Source: Cristatella mucedo (lineage: Eukaryota > Bryozoa > Phylactolaemata > Cristatellidae). Taken from it: a stretch of 64,000 bases of DNA. How positions within the stretch are numbered: the stretch's first letter is position 1; each line of letters starts with the position of its first letter. The notes below the pieces were generated by a model. It made no database searches, was not told the origin of the DNA, and was given only the letters and a program-made list of their open reading frames with translations. Location: positions 4,107,760 to 4,171,759 of the forward strand of contig WPIO01000034.1 of assembly GCA_009760855.2 (NCBI GenBank), given 5' to 3'. The translations under genes were made by a program, and so were the position numbers. Shown one piece after another: positions 22,113-34,478 of this stretch.

Positions 22113-22702
22113 GCTATGAAGGTCCGTGATTGTAGGAAACAAAGCTCTGAGACATTGTGAAGTCGATGCCGCTTAATGGTATCATATATAGATAGGTGCG
22201 TGTTCAAGATCTCTAGCTGACACCGATCCGTAGTTTGGTAGCATTTTGATTGCACTTGGGTCATCTTTGCTCTGTGGTAAGGTGACCGAACCTCATGACT
22301 CAGCAATGGGCTTGAGAGCTGCAGCCACCGATTCTTCAGGATAGTTGGGGCAGTAGCTTAGTTTCGAGTTGGGTGGAAGGCGCCAACGCTCTTCTGCTGC
22401 ATAAGATGAGGCCGCTGTATCAGCCGATCTGTAGTTAGAAGGCTTGAGCTCTTTTTTTTTGTAGAGCTAAGGGGTGCTGTGGTGCTGTGCTGAAGCTGGA
22501 GTAGTCAGCAAGTCCTTTGGCGCCTCGAATATATAGTGTACTGCATAACTCGTGGTTCAATTTTGGTACGATAGCCGGTACTGGTGTGTTGGGTTCGATC
22601 AGTAAGTGCCGAGTCGGATGCAGAATATGTGAGACTTTGATATGAGTGTCCATATTGGTCGTTATGCGTGCATAAAATAGAAAGGATACTTCAGGTCTTC
22701 TA
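22113..22702. other. No recognisable gene
   Basis: Unique-looking sequence between two repeat fragments; nothing supported. Confidence 0.35.
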
Positions 22703-22805
22703 TAATAGTAATAATAATAATGATAATAATAATACATTTTATATAGCGCCATTGGAGAACTCAATCCCTTTCTAGGCACTTTGCATGTGCTGCCAATGAA
22801 GCGCG
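22703..22805 (-). mobile_element. LINE family A or SINE, diverged 3' end
   Basis: (AAT)n tail followed by tagcgccattggagaactc and tctaggcactttgcatgtgc, the terminal hairpin with substitutions. Confidence 0.7.
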
Positions 22806-23526
22806 ATCTTCTAAGCGATGTCAAGGCTTTTTAGCTTTCTTTAGCATCGTCACTAAGCATTCGTTCGCATTCTCGACACACAGAGGTTATCCAAGCTGCG
22901 ACTAGAAACGGGAGAGCTTGAACAACATATATCGCCACGTTGGGTCCTTGCAAAATTCCGAATGGCTAAGTAGAAGGGTCGTCAAAAGTCGGCCGCGAAC
23001 TCGAGATTCTAGCAACGGCAGCAGCCGGCAGCCGCTTCCGCCCTAGGCGAACAAAGCTGGGTCGCCTAGGGCGCCAGAAGGCTAACGGAAGGGGGCGCCC
23101 ACAAAATAACTAGAAAACTAAACGGCAGCTATCTTGTGGCTAGGTGTTTATAGCTAACACCTAGCCACTTTCAGCGTCAAAACCTTTTGGCAGCTAATTG
23201 AATGAATATCATAGGAAACCGCTATGAAGAATTTTCTGGACACAGTGCCGGAGCAAGGGGAACGAACTGCTTGCAGTGGAGGTTGCAGCCAGGGGTTTTG
23301 TTGGCAAGAGTTTGTCGACGACCTCGTTTCTTGGTCGCATTGGTCTTCGAGGACAACAGCAGCGAAATGTGGCAGCGAAATAACTGGGCAGTGGGCATCG
23401 GAAGCCGTCGGCAGTGCCTGGCTTTGGTCACGGTACTCGAAGCTCTCGTATAGGGTACATAGCAACCAAGGAGTGGCTGGAGGCATTTGTGCCTTCGTGC
23501 ATTCGTCTTGCAGAGCCCCACAGAGT
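22806..23526. other. No recognisable gene; contains a hairpin
   Basis: Several overlapping short frames occur on both strands near 23150-23530, none recognised. A perfect inverted repeat lies at 23136-23168. Confidence 0.35.
23136..23168. repeat. Perfect 13-bp inverted repeat
   Basis: gtggctaggtgtt at 23136-23148 and its exact complement at 23156-23168, separated by 7 nt. Confidence 0.9.
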
Positions 23527-23650
23527 TAATGATAATAACAATAATGCACTTGATAAAGCGCCCTCAGAGAACTCAATCTCTTTCTAGGCGCTTACATGTG
23601 CTGCAAAGGAAACACGGTCGAATGGTGAGTGGTGTCATGCACGATAAACG
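23527..23650 (-). mobile_element. LINE family A, 3' end
   Basis: Irregular (AAT)n tail, hairpin (gcgccctcagagaactc), then the start of the 3'UTR up to about gtgtcatgca. Confidence 0.8.
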
Positions 23651-24775
23651 GGATCTTAGCTGTATCGGTTTCCGTATACGATGTTCTCAAGAACTTCGGT
23701 TTTCGGAAGAATTCTGCAACGAACAACGAACGCGTATTGGCGCGCTCTATGTCGAGAGGCGAGAATGAGTCGTATATCTAGGGGTGCTCAAACCGACGTC
23801 AGAATCCTCTACAGGTGCCCCTTCCCCACGGGCTGCTTGAGAGTCCACCGCTGGCTTCAAAGGCCAAGGTCAAGTATCAACGAAGGCCTCTGTACTGTAG
23901 TCCTCAAAGGCGACAGAGAAATCTAGAGTCAAAGGCCTCAAATTGCTGCAGCCCTCAATGCCACGACCTGTAGTGTATGTATCTCCGTCTGTAACTCTGC
24001 AAAGCCACGCAGACTATGCGGGTGTTGCTCAGGAGAGTTTTGTCTAGCGCACTCTCAAAGGCCTAAGCGGCTTTCGGTTCCCCATTCGGTAGCCAACAGA
24101 CTTAATCTCACGCAATAAAGAGAATGTGAGTACATCAATGTGGGGTACATCAGGCTCAATATAGGCTAGCTTCAAAGGTGAGTTGAGCGTCAGAGGCACT
24201 TTGTTGACGATGGTGTCACTCGGGCCCATATAAACGCGCCCGCAGGCAATAGGGTCCCCTCTAAGTCCACGGTCCTGACGCGCGAGTCTCTGCCTCTGCT
24301 CGCTGTTTGCTGCTGTCGGCTGCTCGTTCTCGCTCTGCTTCCGTCTAATTATCTGCACAAAAGACAGGCAGCGACAGGTCGTCCAGGGTACCCGGTTCGA
24401 TCAGGCTGCTGGCCCGTCCGAGGTGAGAGGAGTGCACTGCAGTTAATCGGGCCCTAAACTCCGTTTGTGGCCTCGGTCTGCAGCCGATGACTGTACGACC
24501 AGCAGAGTAGACTCTAGCTTCTGGCGAGAGGTTGCCGTATGTATGCCAATAATGATAATTGCTGGTTGTCATTAATTCTGCACCCAGCGGTACGGTATAA
24601 TAGCACTATAAAAACTATAAATGTTATTAATTTTTACAGAGTTATGGAAACCACCAGGGGCTCAAAACCGTAATGAGAAGGGTAAAAAGGTCAAAGTGCA
24701 AGCAAAAAAAAAGGGCGCTCTTTCCTAAAACATCTAAGAGAGCAATAATCATCAAATCCGAATTGCCAGACGAGT
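23651..24775. other. No recognisable gene; contains a repeat shared with 45.5 kb
   Basis: The minus strand at 24055-24150 closely matches 45465-45540 (encoding TFSLLREIKSVGYRM in both). That segment may be the 3' part of a second LINE family. The rest is unassigned. Confidence 0.45.
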
Positions 24776-25460
24776 CGCAGATGAAAAATATTGAAGTGGA
24801 AAAATGTCTGGAACCCAAGTTTGAAGCAAATCGACAATCGAAAAAGACAAAAAGAGAAGGCATTATGGGAGCACAGGATGAGGCTGTACAGGATCCCGAA
24901 GAGAACTACAAGGTTAAATTTTAGTATGCTGCTCTAGATGTGATAGAAGAATCTATAACAGAAAGGTTCAATAACGCAGCACATTGTTTGGGTTGTATGA
25001 TACCTTCAAGCTTTTCGACGTACTCACAGAGGATATATTTGCTGAGTGCAAGTCTCTCTGGAGGAGTCCCTTACTCTTGGAGTCAGTGAGGATTTAGGCG
25101 ATGAGGAACTGTGGGGTACAAGTTCTAAGCCATTGCCAGGAGGCTTCCGCAGACTTTGACTCCGCAAGATGTCTTGCAAGTTCTGTTGTAGCATGAAGTG
25201 GAAGAAATTTCTCCAAATCTTTCAGTGGCAGTCAGAATTTTATTGACCTTGCCAATTTAAGTGCCCAGTAGAGAAAGAAAATTTTCAAAATTAAAATTAA
25301 TAAAAAAAATCATCTGCATTCAACAATGTACAAATAAAGACTGGTTGGCTTAGCAGTGATTTCTATTGAATAGAATTTAGCATCTTCGGCTGAATTAGAA
25401 GAAATCGTCGCCGAGTTCGCCAGGAACAAACGAGGAAAGCCAAGTTTTGAGACTGACATT
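24776..25460 (+). pseudogene. hAT-family transposase remnant
   Basis: The reading frame contains EENYKVKF followed, after one stop, by YAALDVIEESITERFNN, the 'RFxxxFY..LD....L..RF' block of hAT transposases. After a degenerate stretch, PNLSVAVRILLTLPI and RKFSKLKLIK plus EEIVAEFARNKRGKPSF form the C-terminal hAT dimerisation region. Multiple stops and frame changes show it is dead. Terminal inverted repeats were not found. The lysine-rich frame 24673-24924 overlaps its 5' part. Confidence 0.75.
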
Positions 25461-26231
25461 TTAGCATTTTATGTATTACTGCATCCGCATGTGTCATTTC
25501 TGTATGTTTGTGAGTCTTTACGATAGTAAACGTTTTTACACCTTGAAAATTGGGTTTTATTTCATGATGGACAGGAGAGAAGGGCGTGAGTGGAATGGGG
25601 GCGCCAGATATCTGACCTTGCCAAGTGCACCGAAATGCTTTGCACTGGCCCTGAGTAGCAGATTGGTGGTTGGTGTAGAGAGGTCACAGCCGCTTTCCTA
25701 AACTGTCTGAGATTGCTCTCGCGAGTGTGCTTCTGCCTGGGGGTGGATGTTATCAAGGCTGTATTTTTTTAATGTAATGTACAAAGACTTCTTGGCCGAC
25801 AACTGATGGTCTCTGATACCTGACATATAATTACGTGGACGTTAATCCGGCACAATATATAGTTTTAGTAGTGCTTGAGTTGGTTTTTCTCTTTTGAGAC
25901 TCCTTCGTCAATCGATGTCATTTTAAACGTCGCAACGAGTTTGTTTTAACAATGCTATTATATTTATTTATTTTAACATTTATATTTATTTATTTTAACA
26001 TTTTTATTTATTTATTTTAACACTGCTAGCCACTGCTTCACGCGCTTGCTCCCGCACCACGACGGGTAGCGCGCTCGAGCTAGAACGTTAGAACAACTTT
26101 GGCGCGGAGACGCCGAGTTTCTTCAAGTGCTGTACGAACACGCTCCGTTTCCGGCTCCGAAACGGCGATGGAACCGCTCGCGCGCGTTGGTTGCTCGCGC
26201 GAAGCGCCGTCGTTGAACAATCGCTCGCGCT
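25461..26231. other. Intergenic; three near-identical AT-rich 22-bp units
   Basis: The motif tatttatttattttaacat is repeated three times at about 25955-26022, just upstream of the GC-rich ORF. No other gene is supported. Confidence 0.5.
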
Positions 26232-26297
26232 ATGTGCGGCATCCCTGCGAAGCGCCGTCGTCGCGGAGGCCGTTTCCATTTTTTTCAGAGCGTCTGC

Positions 26298-26918
26298 ATG
26301 GCTGACGACGCAATTTCGACGGCAGCATTTTTTCGCAGAGCGGCGGCCGTAGCAGCGGGAGCAGCGGCGGCCGCCGTTTGCGGCTCCTACGCTCTTTGGC
26401 GCACGTGGCTGGCGCCCGACGGCCGCGATCGCCAGCAGCTGCCGCCAGGCCCTCGGGCTGGCGGCAGCTCCGTCGACGGAGCTGCCGCCACGAAGAGCGA
26501 TGTCGACGGATTTGCTTACGGCGGCAGGTCCGTCGACGGAGCCTTGGAAGGCGGAAGCTCCGTCGACGGAGCGCGAGGCGGCGGAAGCTCCGTCGACCAG
26601 GGCTGCGACGCTGGCGCCTCCTCGGACGACGCAGCGGTAGGTGGCGCGCTGCGGCGTGGGCGCGAGCGGCGGCGCAGCGGCGCGGAAGCAAGCTGCGGCG
26701 CATGCGCCGAAGAGACGCTTCTGCCGACTTTCCGCGGACCTGCAGGGTCATCTCGCAGACGGCGCTCGCTCTCGGTAGCCTCGGTAAACCAAGAGAGCCC
26801 ATGCGACCCAGCGAACGCAGCCATTTTGCTCCTCCGCTTCCTGTGCGCCGCCCGAAAGCCGATTCGAAAGTGGCCCTCGGTAGCAAAGCGCGCGAGCTTC
26901 GCGCGTCTTATGTCATAA
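26298..26918 (+). CDS. GC-rich ORF with GGSSVDGA repeats and an N-terminal hydrophobic segment
   Basis: The frame is open from at least 26232; the ATG at 26298 follows a splice-acceptor-like ttttttcag, so the ORF may be a 3' exon. The 206-residue product starts MADDAISTAAFFRRAAA, then has an Ala-rich hydrophobic stretch (AAGAAAAAVCGSYALW). Four GGSSVDG-type repeats follow (about residues 55-100), then an Arg/Ser-rich region. The repeats are made by a tandem DNA element containing ctccgtcgacgga. CpG density is far above the surrounding sequence. A shorter related segment lies on the minus strand at 43141-43383. No family is recognised. Arg-rich open frames on the other strand warn that GC content alone can create long ORFs. 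Confidence 0.4.
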   Translation: MADDAISTAAFFRRAAAVAAGAAAAAVCGSYALWRTWLAPDGRDRQQLPPGPRAGGSSVDGAAATKSDVDGFAYGGRSVDGALEGGSSVDGARGGGSSVDQGCDAGASSDDAAVGGALRRGRERRRSGAEASCGACAEETLLPTFRGPAGSSRRRRSLSVASVNQESPCDPANAAILLLRFLCAARKPIRKWPSVAKRASFARLMS

Positions 26919-27390
26919 GCGTAGCGTCGAATTGATCCTCGCACGGCCCGGCACAGCCGTGACCCCGCGGCAGCCCTGTCCACAGGAATTCAGAGTCTCG
27001 CGGCAGCAGCGTCGCAGCTACTTTTCTCGCGCGCGCCCGCGCTGAGCTTCTGCTGCGCAGTCTGAGGGCTTCCAGCTTCTGCGACCGCTCATTCCGCGCG
27101 CTCGCTCTCTGGCGCGTCGCTGCCCTTGCTCCGCGGTTAATAGACGCTGCGCCTCGATGCGCTTTCGGTTGCCAATTACTCCTGTCGAATGGCTACTACG
27201 AATGCGGCAGCTCTGCTGCGAGGCGCTTCGAGAGCAAAAGCAGAGGCACCTTTGACTTGGCCACCCGGTTGTCTTGCTGGTTTAGCTTCTTTGTTTAAAA
27301 AAGTGAACGCGATTTGAAACTTGACCTCATTGCGGCTGCGAGTCAATGAAGCCCACCCACCTTGTTCTTTTGTCATTTTTCGCCGCTAGA
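26919..27390. other. GC-rich flank, no gene supported
   Basis: CpG-rich sequence continues to about 27150, then normal composition. No frame is convincing. Confidence 0.35.
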
Positions 27391-27829
27391 GAGAGAGAGG
27401 AGAGGCAGAGTTGCATAGACAGGAAAGATAGAGCAGACAGAGAGAGGAGCAGAGAGAGAGAGAGAGAGACATGGGGAGAGATAGAAGAGGAGAGAGAGTA
27501 TATATATAATATATATATTTATATATTATACATATATATATCTATATTAACCCTATTTGTATATAATGTTATATATATTACAAGACATATATCATGTTAT
27601 ATATAATATATTTATATATATATATCACAATGTATATTATATATACTATATATATAGATGGAGAGAGAAAAAGATTATTTATATATATACATATATATAT
27701 TTATAATATTACATATATATATATAGAGTATATATATATATATATATATATACATAATATTTGTTTCATTTACTGGCATATCAAGAGATACAGTGAGAGA
27801 GACCCATTTATATATATATGTATATATAT

Positions 27830-27863
<34 letters not shown>

Positions 27864-27914
27864 TGTATATATATATATACATATATATATAGAGAGAGAG
27901 GTATATATAGAGAG

Positions 27915-27949
<35 letters not shown>

Positions 27950-28143
27950 ACCTGAGATGAGATGAGAGAGACAGGATATATTTTCTATAGATATATGAGA
28001 GAGACAGAGAGACAGAGAGACAAAGAGAATGATATATATATTGGGAGACAAGAGAGAGAGCAAAACAGATATATATATATATATTTTATATAGAGAGACA
28101 GATATATATTGCCAAGAGTATAGGAGAGAACAGTATATGATAC

Positions 28144-28183
<40 letters not shown>

Positions 28184-28320
28184 TATATATATATTACATA
28201 GACATTTACAAGATTGTATTTATTTATAGGTGAGACATTGCAGAGAAAGACCGAGTTTTATATATTGTTTATATATATAAGAGATATATATACGTTATAT
28301 ATATATATATACATGTATAT

Positions 28321-28371
<51 letters not shown>

Positions 28372-28620
28372 AATATTATTATTATTATATATATGCTTAT
28401 CAACCCATATTTGTATTAATGTTATATTATTATTATATATACATATATATATATATACCTATCACACTATATTCACTTCCAATTATTACAATACTGCTTA
28501 TATATATATATATATATATATTTACGATATGAGAGACAGACAGACAGACAGACAAAGATGAGACAAGAGAGAGACTTCAATGAGAGAGAGAGAGAGACAG
28601 AGAGAGAGACAGAGAGAGGA

Positions 28621-28696
<76 letters not shown>

Positions 28697-28853
28697 GAGG
28701 AGAGAGACACAGAGAGGGAGGCGGAGAGAATGTTATATAGTTATTATAGATATATACATAATCCACATGAAGATATATACTGTTATATATTTATATATAT
28801 ATATACGCATTGCATATCACCAAAAATATATATATTTATAGAAAGTGGTTACT

Positions 28854-28894
<41 letters not shown>

Positions 28895-28900
28895 TGATAT

Positions 28901-28936
<36 letters not shown>

Positions 28937-29547
28937 CAGATACATATATTATATAATATTTACATAATATATACATGAATATATATTATATATATATATA
29001 TAATTATTATCACATCATATATCATATATACGTACATATACATATATACGTATACATTTATTATATATATATATACTTCCACATCGCTATACGTATATAT
29101 ATACTAAGATATATATTACTATATATGTATAATAACTAATATATATAAGGTTAAGAGAGAGAGAGAGATTTATATATATAGTCGTTATGCATGCAGAGAA
29201 TATCATGAGAGATGCAAGATATATATATTATGTATATCAACATTTATATATATGTATTAAGAACATGCGTTATATTTGAAGAGAGAGACAGACGCATCGT
29301 TAATGTGAAGATATACGTATATATATATACGCATATAGAGATAATGCGACACGCATTTGTAGAGAAGAGACAAGATAGTATGAAGAATTATGAGTATATA
29401 TTAATATATCAACTTATATGACACATACTATAGATATAATAGATAATATATACTTATCACATATATATATATATATATTAAGAAGATATATATATAGAGA
29501 GATATATATATATATATATGTTACAAGACACAGACATAGAGAGAAAG

Positions 29548-29588
<41 letters not shown>

Positions 29589-29594
29589 CATACA

Positions 29595-29651
<57 letters not shown>

Positions 29652-30409
29652 CTATACATATCAGATATATATTTACATACCACACATGATGGTATATCAA
29701 CCTATATTATAATAATGGGAGATATATTTACACGTTATATATATATATTGTCAGTATACACTAATAATATACATACACGTTAATGTTATATATAATAATG
29801 TATATATAATATAATATATACAGACAAGTATATATAAAAACCGCATATATATATAATCTTAATATGTTCCATATTAAATAATAATCAAGCATATATTAAC
29901 TATTTATGATATATACTGCTATATATATATATATATATTGAATATATACATACATATATATTATATATATATATATATATTATTAATGTTATCTGTTATC
30001 ATGCATCATCAAAGACTATACGTTAATTTACACGCTCAGAGATATACATGTTATATATATACTATATATAGTATATATATATGTTCATATAGTTATACTT
30101 ATTATATATATATAGCATATCATACCATACGTTATTATCAAATATCAAGTATACACATCATATATATATATATCAAAATATTATTGAATATATATATATG
30201 TTATATATATATATACGTTACGCACATCACATAGATACTTCATTATATATTATATATATTTATATAAGACATGCATATCAATATAAGATATGACAAGAGA
30301 AAGAGATATATGTGTCAATCAAAGGGAGTATGAGAGTATGTTATACATACCTATATATATACTATATATATAATAAATAGATATATATCATATATATGAT
30401 ATATTATCA

Positions 30410-30482
<73 letters not shown>

Positions 30483-30805
30483 GTATAAAATATTTATAAT
30501 ACTGTATATATATACGCATATAATACATATATTATCACATGCAATATTATACTTGTTAACATAGTAATGATATATACGTATATATACTTCTATATATATT
30601 TAATGTACATCTATAACATCACATATATTATATATATACATATATATTTATCAAGATATATATTTATATATATAATCTATATATATATATATATATATAT
30701 CAATAAGACATATATACTATATATATATATATTAATAAGTATATACTACACTAAGTAGCATATATACATATATAATATATTTGTATATAATAAACAGTAA
30801 GAAGG
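27391..30805. repeat. 3.4-kb low-complexity block of (TA)n and (GA)n
   Basis: Almost uninterrupted TA-rich dinucleotide sequence mixed with GA-rich tracts (27391-27500, 27895-28065, 28140-28180, 28555-28725). It includes pure TA runs of 60 bp or more (30410-30480). All ORFs here (poly-YI, poly-RE) are compositional artefacts. Confidence 0.97.
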
Positions 30806-31035
30806 AATAATATACTGCTGAAGATACATCAACCTGCTCAGTAACAGAGTCACTCCTGAAAAGGTAGCAATTCTTTGATACTTGAGTTCACTATTATTCA
30901 GTATTTGTTACTTGCTGTACTCGCCGGGGTTTCTCATTACGCATTCCTAAATGCGACATTTTTGAACAATAGAGAGTGTCGCAGGGGTTCTATTTCCGAT
31001 CCGGTTCAGAATCAGACTTTTCCTTGTCATTGCAG

Positions 31036-31795
31036 ATCATAGATCGCATGTACTGGGACCACACCGGCGACCTTATAGGCGGCGAAACACTGCCGGAAGC
31101 CACGTGGAGCGCCTCGCTGGCAGCACATGCTGTTGCTACAACAGAAAACGTATGCACAGCGTGCTGCTCCGTGCTGCTTAAATATAAATATGATTCGTTT
31201 GCATACCGCCCTAACAGAACTCAATCTCTAATCAGTCGCTCCACATATGCCGCAGGGGCCGAGCCAACGGTCATCAAATGTGTTCACCTCAATATTGGTC
31301 GTTAAAGGCGAGCCCGTTAATTACTGGGCTTAACGAGCGCTTAGTGTTGACCCCTGCTGCTCCTTGCTGTCACGTGACGCTACGTGCTGCTACTGAGTAC
31401 ACTCCCTGCTGCTCTTCACTGGTTCTTGTTGCCCCATGCAGAGCTCTGTACAGCTCTTTACGGCTCAAAGAGCTGCTTCTTTTGGCTCTTCACTGCTCCG
31501 AGATGCTCTATGCGGCTACGTGACGCTCCGTGCTCGTCCGTGCTGCCACGTGAGGCTCCGTGCTGCTTGATGTTGTTCCTTATGGCTCCGAGCTTCATGC
31601 AATTCAAAATTTTGCTATTTTCGTAGTCGTTAAACTAAAGCTGGCATAATTTAATGACTAAGCATTGAAGTTGGACGCTTCATACAGTGATGGTATCATC
31701 ATGGTATCTCAGAAAGATTTCTTTTGCGAGCTTTGTCGAGTTGCAGCACTCGCTCTGTCTCTCGCGCCTGCATTCTAGCGAAGATTTATCACACA

Positions 31796-31839
<44 letters not shown>

Positions 31840-32545
31840 GAGCCAGCTACCCACCGTCCAACCATCGCAGTGTAGAGACGTCCGAAGGTGACGTCGCTCA
31901 CCTGACCATCCACCGATCTCCTGACTTACGTTGTAGACAGTCACCGACCAAGGAAGTTCTCGCTACCTGCCTAGCGAAAGCTATTTTGACGATGTCCCGT
32001 CGGAAGAGCTATCGAGCGAGCCCGTGTCTTTGGCAACGGCAAGTAGAGCACCAGCAGCATTAGCTCACATGGTGATTGCACAACTGGATGGCTATAATAG
32101 CGTAGAAAGTTTGCCAGCGGTCAATACCGCTCCGAGAGGCGATTGCCTTCGTGATGGCATTATAGACAGCGGGAGGCTAAAGCTTGCAACGGCCAGCTAG
32201 GCTTTCAAGAGAGACGATTCATTTTAAGATGCTACTCCGCTGGCGAGATTTATGGCATTGTAGTTCTCAAGTGGCGATGCTTGCAGATTAAATCATTGAT
32301 TGATCGATTTTACGATGGACGTGGAGCAAGAGAACTTTGGAGCATGACAGAAAGAACATAACGCTACTACATTTTACGATCAGCGAGAATCAAGAGAGCT
32401 ATCGGCTCTGTAAGATTCTCTTTAAGCAGATTACTCCTCTTAAGGAAAAATACAAAATGCGCTTAATTATTGCACCCGCAGAGTGCGAAAGGCAACTCGA
32501 GTGCTGATGGGCAAATCAAATGCATGACGGACATTTTCTGGGACC
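31036..32545 (+). CDS. Candidate multi-exon gene, unit 1 (partial; unrecognised)
   Basis: I infer three exons from comparison with unit 2. Exon a (31036-31149) follows a strong acceptor (tccttgtcattgcag) and keeps phase 1 at both ends. Exon b (31937-32038) encodes 34 residues ending SYFDDVPSEELSSEPVSLAT and is followed by gcaagt, a GC-type donor. Exon c starts at 32482 after cacccgcag and encodes SAKGNSSADGQIKCMTD; its 3' end is unclear. Exon b is conserved in unit 2 without indels over about 70 bp. The acidic Ser/Pro/Tyr-rich peptide resembles a cytoplasmic tail. Start exons were not found: upstream is satellite. Frame linkage between exons a and b is not established. No family is recognised. 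Confidence 0.4.
31330..31600. repeat. Degenerate short-unit repeat (gctccgtgctgct-like)
   Basis: Imperfect 12-15 bp units rich in gctc/gtgctgct. The corresponding part of unit 2 is about 170 bp shorter, so the array expanded in unit 1. Confidence 0.6.
31797..31840. repeat. (GA)n microsatellite
   Basis: Pure GA run. The equivalent position in unit 2 (37068-37150) has GA then GT runs. Confidence 0.95.
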
Positions 32546-32681
32546 GACATCTAGATGTCCATCCAGAAGAGAGCAACTTCTTCTTTTCCTCATCTACCAA
32601 CCTTACATCAGCATTTAGTCTCTGTGCTCTTCTAGCGACGTCTGGTCGCTGCTAGTTTCCTGCATTTCCTGCCGTTAGTTG

Positions 32682-33032
32682 GTATGGTCCTAAAACCCGG
32701 AACTCACTCCCGACTTGCATCACGACATCTCCTGACTTGACCACATTTAAAAAGAAACTAAAAACGCACCTATTTATCGCAGTATTAGTATTTAGTGGGT
32801 CCCTGCGATTCGTCCTTTATGTGCTTATGCGTGCTGATGCTGTTGCATGCTGCCACTAACCGCACTTGCATGCTGACCCTGTGCATGTCAGTCACCCCTA
32901 ACCATGTTCTTGTTGTTTATTGAGCATGCTACCACTAACAATTCGATCGTGCTTCCTTTGCAGCAATTGTAAAGCGCCTAGAAAGAGATTGGGTTTTCTG
33001 AGGGCGTTTTATCAAATGTATTATTGTTATTA
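32682..33032 (+). mobile_element. LINE family A 3' fragment
   Basis: It covers the RT C-terminus (W/GPKTRNSLPT-like, then FKKKLKTHLF), the 3'UTR, hairpin and (ATT)n tail, inserted in duplication unit 1. Confidence 0.85.
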
Positions 33033-33744
33033 TGTTGAGCTAGATTTGTGCATGCACAAATAAGTCGCAAGTCTCCGGTGAACGCATTGACTCAATAGTT
33101 ATCTCGTCTGATCGCTTCTAAGACGAGCTGTAGACCACAAGCTTTCACTTTAGCCTTGACGAGTAAGCCACGTGGCTCTAGCCCATGTTATAAGAAAGTC
33201 AGGCTGATAATTAAGGCTGATGCCTCTGACTGTTAAGACTTAAATGTCCGCTCTAAACCAACACAGCCACGAGGTCAGAATTGGTACGCGTTGCTATTGC
33301 AGGCTCGCTGCCGCGGCAGATGCAGTATAAAATAGCCCTTATCCCTCGAAGTTGGCTGCATGCTCCGAAATACTGTCACCACCTACATCTGCGTCTTACA
33401 GCCGAGTCTTTGTTTCCTTAACGATACTTCTGTAGTGTTGAAGTATTCACCTTGCCGGTAGTTTTATTTCGCATTGTTTCACTAGATGACTACACCAGGT
33501 CCAAAGTTAAGTCTGCGTAGCGTCAGCTACGCAACAATGCAAGAGTTCTAGATTGATTAGACAGATAGAGGGATACTACCGTCAAGCTGGTCGTGACACG
33601 TTTTTAAACGCCGCCCAGACTGCTGCAGCTCACTAGTAAGTTGGCAAACTTCCGCGTGCTGACGGTGCAGAACTCTTCTGATAGGTTAATCTTTCGCAAA
33701 TGCCACACCTGCCACGTGGTCAGCTTCTAGCCAACATTCGATTG
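33033..33744. other. No recognisable gene
   Basis: Part of duplication unit 1 without a match in unit 2; nothing supported. Confidence 0.35.
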
Positions 33745-33975
33745 CTTTTCATCAAGCTACTTATTAATTTAAAGCTTCCGTCCCTCGCTTTTAGGTCCTT
33801 TCGTTTTCTTGCTCCGGCCATTCTCTCTGAGATACTCCTCAATCAATCAGGCTCCCGTCATAACAGCTACTTTCTTGACTCTTGTCGATTAGCTTTTAGC
33901 TTCCAACGAAGCTTAAATCCTTCGAAGCCCATGCCCAGCCAGGCTCTCGGTTCTGAAAGCTTACTATTCTGAAGT
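33745..33975 (+). pseudogene. Highly diverged LINE RT C-terminal fragment
   Basis: The frame reads LAFRSFRFLAPAILSEILLN, clearly related to the family A motif LTFRSLHSMAPAYLSDILPH, and continues with a degenerate C-terminus. Confidence 0.6.
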
Positions 33976-33984
33976 ATCGAAATT

Positions 33985-34150
33985 TATATAAATTTTGATA
34001 TATATGTATATATATAGAATATTATGAATAATATTCTATATAATATAATAATAATTATATAATATGTTGTATACTAACATATAATTATATTATATTATTA
34101 TATAATATAAAATTTTATATAATATAACAATATATATTGATATACTATTC
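33985..34150. repeat. AT-rich low-complexity block bounded by direct repeats
   Basis: tattctgaagtatcgaaatt occurs at both ends (from 33965 and again from 34146) with TA-rich sequence between. This suggests a duplication or insertion event. Confidence 0.7.
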
Positions 34151-34413
34151 TGAAGTATCGAAATTTATAAATTCCGATATCGATAAAGCCCGGAGATTAC
34201 TACCGACTAGCATTAGGATCTTCCTTAAGGAAACTTGAGGAAATTTAAAGGAAGCTCAAAGCCCCGGTTGTAGGACATTTCCCCCTGGACGTTTCCCCCC
34301 CCCCCAGACATTCCCTCCCCCCCCCCGTGGGACCCTAGGACATTCCCCCCGACATTTCACCCGGGGTAGGACATTTGCCCCAATGTTGATGAATGTATAA
34401 CAAAAAATACAGA

Positions 34414-34419
<6 letters not shown>

Positions 34420-34476
<57 letters not shown>
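34420..34476. repeat. (TA)n microsatellite
   Basis: Pure TA run with two TG interruptions inside the inverted-repeat element. Confidence 0.95.

Positions 34477-34478
<2 letters not shown>

Noticed and set aside
26230-26983. Long Arg-rich minus-strand and third-frame ORFs over the GC-rich region
   Set aside because: High GC depletes stop codons in all frames. These frames have extreme Arg content and no start or repeat logic.
27594-30758. Many ORFs of YIYIYI, RERERE or SLSLSL composition
   Set aside because: They are translations of (TA)n, (GA)n and (CT)n satellite in all frames.
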